Assembly: GCA_903928955.1 (NCBI GenBank)
Contig: CAIYTD010000029.1
Coordinates: 1 to 26,645 of the forward strand
Length of the DNA: 26,645 nt
Origin: Oligoflexia bacterium
Lineage (GTDB): Bacteria > Bdellovibrionota > UBA1018
Direction of reading: 5' to 3'
Positions 23,377 through 26,645 of this stretch are shown piece by piece. A program made the position numbers and the translations under genes. The notes beneath the pieces are model-generated. The model worked only from the letters and a program-made list of their open reading frames with translations, had not been told where the DNA came from and ran no database searches. Position 1 is the stretch's first letter, and the number at the start of each line of letters is the position of its first letter.

Positions 23377-23814
23377 TTATGAAGGCATTTTTTTTGTCTT
23401 GATTACGCCTTTTTTTTCAAGTTTTCGAGCTATTTCAATCATTTTCAATTGACCGCCAGAAGTCTGAACAGGTGTAATATTTGGATTATCTAAAAAATCC
23501 TTAAGATCAGCTGCAATTCGCGGACTCGCTCGCATCATAAACCGAGCTTTTATTTCAGGAGTCGTTGAAAAAATGGCATGAGCAGTTAATTGGGGGGAGA
23601 CCCCAGACAGCAGCTCCGAAAGCTCTAAATCAGGAAGCTGGAGAATATCTTCAAACTGAAACACATACTGAAGTGCTTTCTGCGTATACTCTGGATCCTC
23701 TTTCATTCCTACATCAATCATTTTTTGCCGCCTGGAACGCGGAGTAGTTTCTAAAAGCTCTACCAATTGTCTCAGACCATCTGGATTCTTCTTAAACCGG
23801 GTATAAACGCCCAT
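23377..23814 (-). CDS. Stand-alone FliG C-terminal-domain-like protein
   Basis: The product is 145 residues. From about residue 15 it follows the FliG middle/C-terminal pattern: LVELLETTPRSRRQKMI, EDPEYTQKALQYVFQFEDIL, LSELLSGVSPQLTAHAIF, then RFMMRASPRIAADLKDFL and IARKLEKKGVI. In FliG these parts hold the FF/FED helix that contacts FliM and the charged torque helix facing the stator. Full FliG is about 330 residues; the N-terminal FliF-binding domain is missing. The start at 23814 is chosen because GGGAGGAG lies ten bases upstream; an earlier GTG at 23844 overlaps that ribosome site. No flagellar genes are nearby. It may modulate the motor, or be a FliG-like regulator with another role. The similarity is by eye. 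Confidence 0.68.
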   Translation of the reverse strand: MGVYTRFKKNPDGLRQLVELLETTPRSRRQKMIDVGMKEDPEYTQKALQYVFQFEDILQLPDLELSELLSGVSPQLTAHAIFSTTPEIKARFMMRASPRIAADLKDFLDNPNITPVQTSGGQLKMIEIARKLEKKGVIKTKKMPS

Positions 23815-23949
23815 AACAATAGATCTCCTCCCTATTATTTTCACTATAACATAGTAAGAACAAGAACCTGTGAATCCTAAATGATGAAATTAACTTCATA
23901 TTCTATCCGCTCACCTTTTTAGTCTGTAAAAAAACCTCCGTTCAGATAA

Positions 23950-23978
23950 TTGACAGAAATTTTAATTGGAGATAGTTT
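23950..23978 (+). promoter_or_regulatory. Possible nrdAB promoter
   Basis: A perfect TTGACA (23950-23955) is followed after 17 bases by TAGTTT, a weak -10 box. It lies about 70 bases upstream of the nrdA ATG. No clear NrdR box was seen. Confidence 0.3.
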
Positions 23979-24051
23979 CAACAAATCGATTTTCAAAAAA
24001 TCAAAATCATCTTTTTTCCAGTCTGCAGTCTCTTATAAGGAGGGCATCTAC

Positions 24052-26364
24052 ATGCAAGTAATTAAACGTGACGGCACGAAAGAAAGCGTTAAAATTGAAA
24101 AAATTCTTCACGCAGTCAATCGAGCGTGTCGAGGTCTAGAACGAGTAGAACCTCTTGAGGTAGCAAAACGAACCATTCATGGTCTACATGATGGAAGTAC
24201 CACTCAAGAACTAGATGATCTTTCCATATCCAATGCAGTGATGCTTATGATAAACGAACCCAACTATTCAAAAGTAGCAGCCAGAATGCTTGCTGAAAAT
24301 ATTCGAAAAGAAGTAGGTCGCGATTTTGCTTTTCGAGATTACATCCAATTAGCTGGCGACCTGGGCCTGCTCAACAGCAATGTCATTGAGCTAGCGCTTG
24401 AAAATATTCAAACCATTGAATATGCGATACGACACGAAAGAGATGATTTTTTTGAGTACTTTGGAATCAAAACAATTTCTGATCGATACCTCCTCCGTCA
24501 TCCCTCCACACGAAAACTCATTGAAAGACCTCAATGGTTGTTTATGCGTGTATCTCTTGGACTTTCTGAAAATATTGAAGAAGCACTTAAATTCTACGAT
24601 GTGGTGAGTCAATTCTACTACATGCCAGCAACTCCGACCCTCTTTAATTCAGGTACTCGGCATCCCCAAATGAGTTCCTGTTACCTCTTAACGATTGGCG
24701 AAGACAGCTTAGAAGGCATTTATAAATCCATCACAGATTGTGCTCAACTCTCTAAATTCTCAGGAGGCTTAGGAGTCAACTGGACAAGTGTAAGATCATC
24801 TGGCACGGTGATTCGAGGCACAAATGGACTCAGCAACGGAATTATTCCTTTCTTAAAAGTATTTGATTCTTCCGTTCATGCTGTAAACCAAGGGGGTAAA
24901 CGAAAAGGAGCTGCAGCAGTTTATCTCGAGCCCTGGCATGGAGATATGGAAGCATTTCTTGATCTTCGCAATAATACAGGTTCTGAAGACCGTCGTACCC
25001 ACAACCTCAATCTCGCCTTCTGGGTGCCTGACTTATTTATGAAACGGGTAGAACAAGACGCGACCTGGAGTTTTTTCTCTCCTCATGACGTGCCAGAACT
25101 TCTACAGACCTATGGGGAAATATTTGAAAATCATTATGAAAATTACGAAAAACAAGGAAAAGCGATAAAAACGATTTCAGCACGGACACTTTTTGCACGC
25201 ATGATGCAAACACTTGCCGAAACAGGTAACGGATGGATCTGCTTTAAAGATCGGGCTAATTTGCGCTCATCTCAAACTGCAAAACCAGGAAATGTTATCC
25301 ACAGTTCCAATCTCTGCACGGAAATTCTGGAAATCAGTTCAAAAAATGAAACTGCAGTATGCAACCTAGGAAGTATCAACCTTGCAACCTTTGTGAAAGC
25401 TGATCTCACATTTGACTTCGATCGACTCATTGAAGTCGTAGATACCGCTGTCCGATTTTTAGATCGGGTCATTGATATTAATTTTTATCCTGTCGCGGAA
25501 GCTAAAAACTCCAATTATCAGTGGCGACCAATAGGATTAGGTATCATGGGACTCCAAGATGCCTTTTTTAAACTCCGATTGCCGTTTGTTTCAAAAGAAG
25601 CAAAAAGTCTTTCAACAAAAATTTCTGAAACCATTTATTATCACGCAATTTTAACCAGCATAGAACTTGCTCAAAACAAAGGAGCATTTCCAGCATTTAA
25701 AGACTCTCGATATGCAGATGGCCAACTTCAAGTGCAACTAGCAAAGCTGCATCAACCTTCTCAACCTGAACTTCACTATGACTGGGACCAACTAGCTGAA
25801 AAAGTAAAAAAATCTGGAATCAGAAATAGCCTGCTAATCGCAATAGCACCTACCGCTACCATTGCATCTATTGTTGGAAGCTTTGAAAGTATTGAGCCTC
25901 AAATTTCTAATTTTTTCAAGCGAGAAACATTGAGCGGAGAGTTCCTACAAGTAAATCGCTACTTGATTGAAGATCTAAAAAAATTGAACCTCTGGAATAG
26001 TACAATACAAGACAAAATCATCTCACACGACGGCTCTATACAGAGGATAGATGAAATTCCGAATGAAATCAAAAACCTCTATCAAACCGTTTGGGAAATT
26101 CCACAAAAAGAACTCATTGATATGGCTGCAGCGAGATCTGCATTTATTTGTCAATCTCAATCTTTAAATCTTTTTCTTGAAAATCCTACTATCGGAAAAC
26201 TATCCTCTATGTATATGTATGCCTGGAAACAAGGGATAAAAACAACTTACTACCTCCGTTCCCGCGCTAAAACAGCGATTAAAAAAACAACTATCGAACA
26301 AAAACAAGAGTCAGCAATTGCTTGTTCTCTTGAAAACCCAGAATCCTGCGAGGCCTGCCAATGA
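24052..26364 (+). CDS. nrdA: Class Ia ribonucleoside-diphosphate reductase, alpha subunit
   Basis: The enzyme reduces ribonucleotides to deoxyribonucleotides together with NrdB. The product is 770 residues. An N-terminal ATP-cone (VIKRDGTKESVKIEKILHA to about residue 90) gives dATP feedback control. Catalytic residues are visible: C210 in MSSCYLL, N420, C422 and E424 in SNLCTEI, and C437 in VCNLGSINLA. The C-terminal thiol pair that accepts electrons from thioredoxin or glutaredoxin is CEACQ. The start at 24052 has AAGGAGGGC seven bases upstream; an open frame from 23950 adds 34 residues without support. The stop overlaps the nrdB ATG by four bases. Confidence 0.96.
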   Translation: MQVIKRDGTKESVKIEKILHAVNRACRGLERVEPLEVAKRTIHGLHDGSTTQELDDLSISNAVMLMINEPNYSKVAARMLAENIRKEVGRDFAFRDYIQLAGDLGLLNSNVIELALENIQTIEYAIRHERDDFFEYFGIKTISDRYLLRHPSTRKLIERPQWLFMRVSLGLSENIEEALKFYDVVSQFYYMPATPTLFNSGTRHPQMSSCYLLTIGEDSLEGIYKSITDCAQLSKFSGGLGVNWTSVRSSGTVIRGTNGLSNGIIPFLKVFDSSVHAVNQGGKRKGAAAVYLEPWHGDMEAFLDLRNNTGSEDRRTHNLNLAFWVPDLFMKRVEQDATWSFFSPHDVPELLQTYGEIFENHYENYEKQGKAIKTISARTLFARMMQTLAETGNGWICFKDRANLRSSQTAKPGNVIHSSNLCTEILEISSKNETAVCNLGSINLATFVKADLTFDFDRLIEVVDTAVRFLDRVIDINFYPVAEAKNSNYQWRPIGLGIMGLQDAFFKLRLPFVSKEAKSLSTKISETIYYHAILTSIELAQNKGAFPAFKDSRYADGQLQVQLAKLHQPSQPELHYDWDQLAEKVKKSGIRNSLLIAIAPTATIASIVGSFESIEPQISNFFKRETLSGEFLQVNRYLIEDLKKLNLWNSTIQDKIISHDGSIQRIDEIPNEIKNLYQTVWEIPQKELIDMAAARSAFICQSQSLNLFLENPTIGKLSSMYMYAWKQGIKTTYYLRSRAKTAIKKTTIEQKQESAIACSLENPESCEACQ

Positions 26365-26645
26365 TTCTCGATTCAACACTCAATCTCACACTCCGACCCA
26401 TGCAATATCCACAGTTCTTTCAACTCTATAAGGACTCTATTAAAAATATTTGGACGACCGATGAACTCGATTTTTCAATTGACCTAGAGCATCTCAGAGA
26501 TCGCCTCAGCCCGCCAGAAGCTCATTTAATCAAGCGTCTATTAGCTTTTTTTGCTACCGCTGATAATATAGTAGCTCATAATTTGGTCATTAATTTTTAT
26601 AAACATTTAAACTCTCCTGAATTTCGAATGTTTTTAGGTAAGCAA
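26361..26645 (+). CDS. nrdB: Ribonucleoside-diphosphate reductase, beta subunit (5' part)
   Basis: The gene runs off the right edge; 95 codons are visible. The ATG overlaps the nrdA stop (ATGA), so translation is coupled. The segment matches class I NrdB: YPQFFQLYKDSIKNIW, then TDELDFSIDLEHLRDRL, then LAFFATADNIVAHNL, where the Asp is the first iron ligand. The Glu/His ligands of the next helix and the radical tyrosine lie beyond the window, so the subtype (Ia, or one lacking the radical tyrosine) cannot be decided. The NIVAHNL has His where Glu is usual (NIVxENL), which may matter little as that Glu is not a metal ligand. Confidence 0.9.
   Translation, partial: MILDSTLNLTLRPMQYPQFFQLYKDSIKNIWTTDELDFSIDLEHLRDRLSPPEAHLIKRLLAFFATADNIVAHNLVINFYKHLNSPEFRMFLGKQ

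Noticed and set aside
1..26645. CRISPR array, rRNA, prophage structural genes or a complete defence system
   Set aside because: No regularly spaced direct repeats, no rRNA-like sequence and no such proteins were seen; the HNH gene and toxin remnant alone do not make a defence system.

Overview
The window is about 26.6 kb of a bacterial chromosome with modest G+C (roughly two-fifths by eye). The organism is a diderm: it has an Mla-type lipid transport operon, a probable lipoprotein, a secreted murein endopeptidase and a class Ia ribonucleotide reductase. The gene mix resembles deltaproteobacterial or Bdellovibrionota-like genomes, in particular the secreted HEARH protein, the paired YrbE permeases and the stand-alone FliG-C-like protein. 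The sequence alone does not settle the lineage.

Layout. 1-2769 (+): tail of mlaF, two tandem mlaE/yrbE permeases and mlaD, with overlapping or abutting stops and starts. 2770-4335: an accessory scar holding an insertion-sequence end, a 5'-truncated polymorphic-toxin-like C-terminus with a coupled possible immunity gene, and a decayed tyrosine recombinase on the minus strand. 4336-9218 (-): a tight cluster, in transcription order HNH nuclease, srkA-like kinase, aspS, glpD. 9283-14487: mainly plus-strand genes (MepA-like peptidase, ABC-F ATPase, fatty-acid desaturase), then a minus-strand MBL hydrolase overlapping the desaturase tail, then a divergent XRE regulator. 14488-15008: mostly unexplained sequence with one weak ORF. 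15009-18371: folA (-), a two-gene secreted/membrane hypothetical pair (+), thyA (-), and behind thyA a chimeric scar made of the 5' third of a second thyA and a coiled-coil reading frame. 18499-20590: a phosphoesterase (+) convergent with a broken type II NADH dehydrogenase gene (-). 20655-22637 (+): M42-like peptidase and YihY/BrkB membrane protein. 22753-22873 (-): tRNA-Pro(UGG) with a good promoter. 23023-23814: a small hypothetical gene and a FliG-C-like gene facing each other across a strong hairpin. 24052-26645 (+): nrdA and the start of nrdB.

Functional themes. folA, thyA and nrdAB all serve dNTP/thymidylate supply and lie within 12 kb. The mla operon and the desaturase concern membrane lipids. 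Four separate scars (IS/toxin/integrase, thyA', ndh, and perhaps 14.5-15.0 kb) point to ongoing gene loss and past insertion. Three plus-strand genes appear to have promoters that would make leaderless mRNAs. I found no CRISPR array, no rRNA and no clear new multi-gene defence system. The best candidates for something undescribed are the toxin/immunity remnant, the stand-alone FliG-C-like protein and the HEARH lipoprotein pair.
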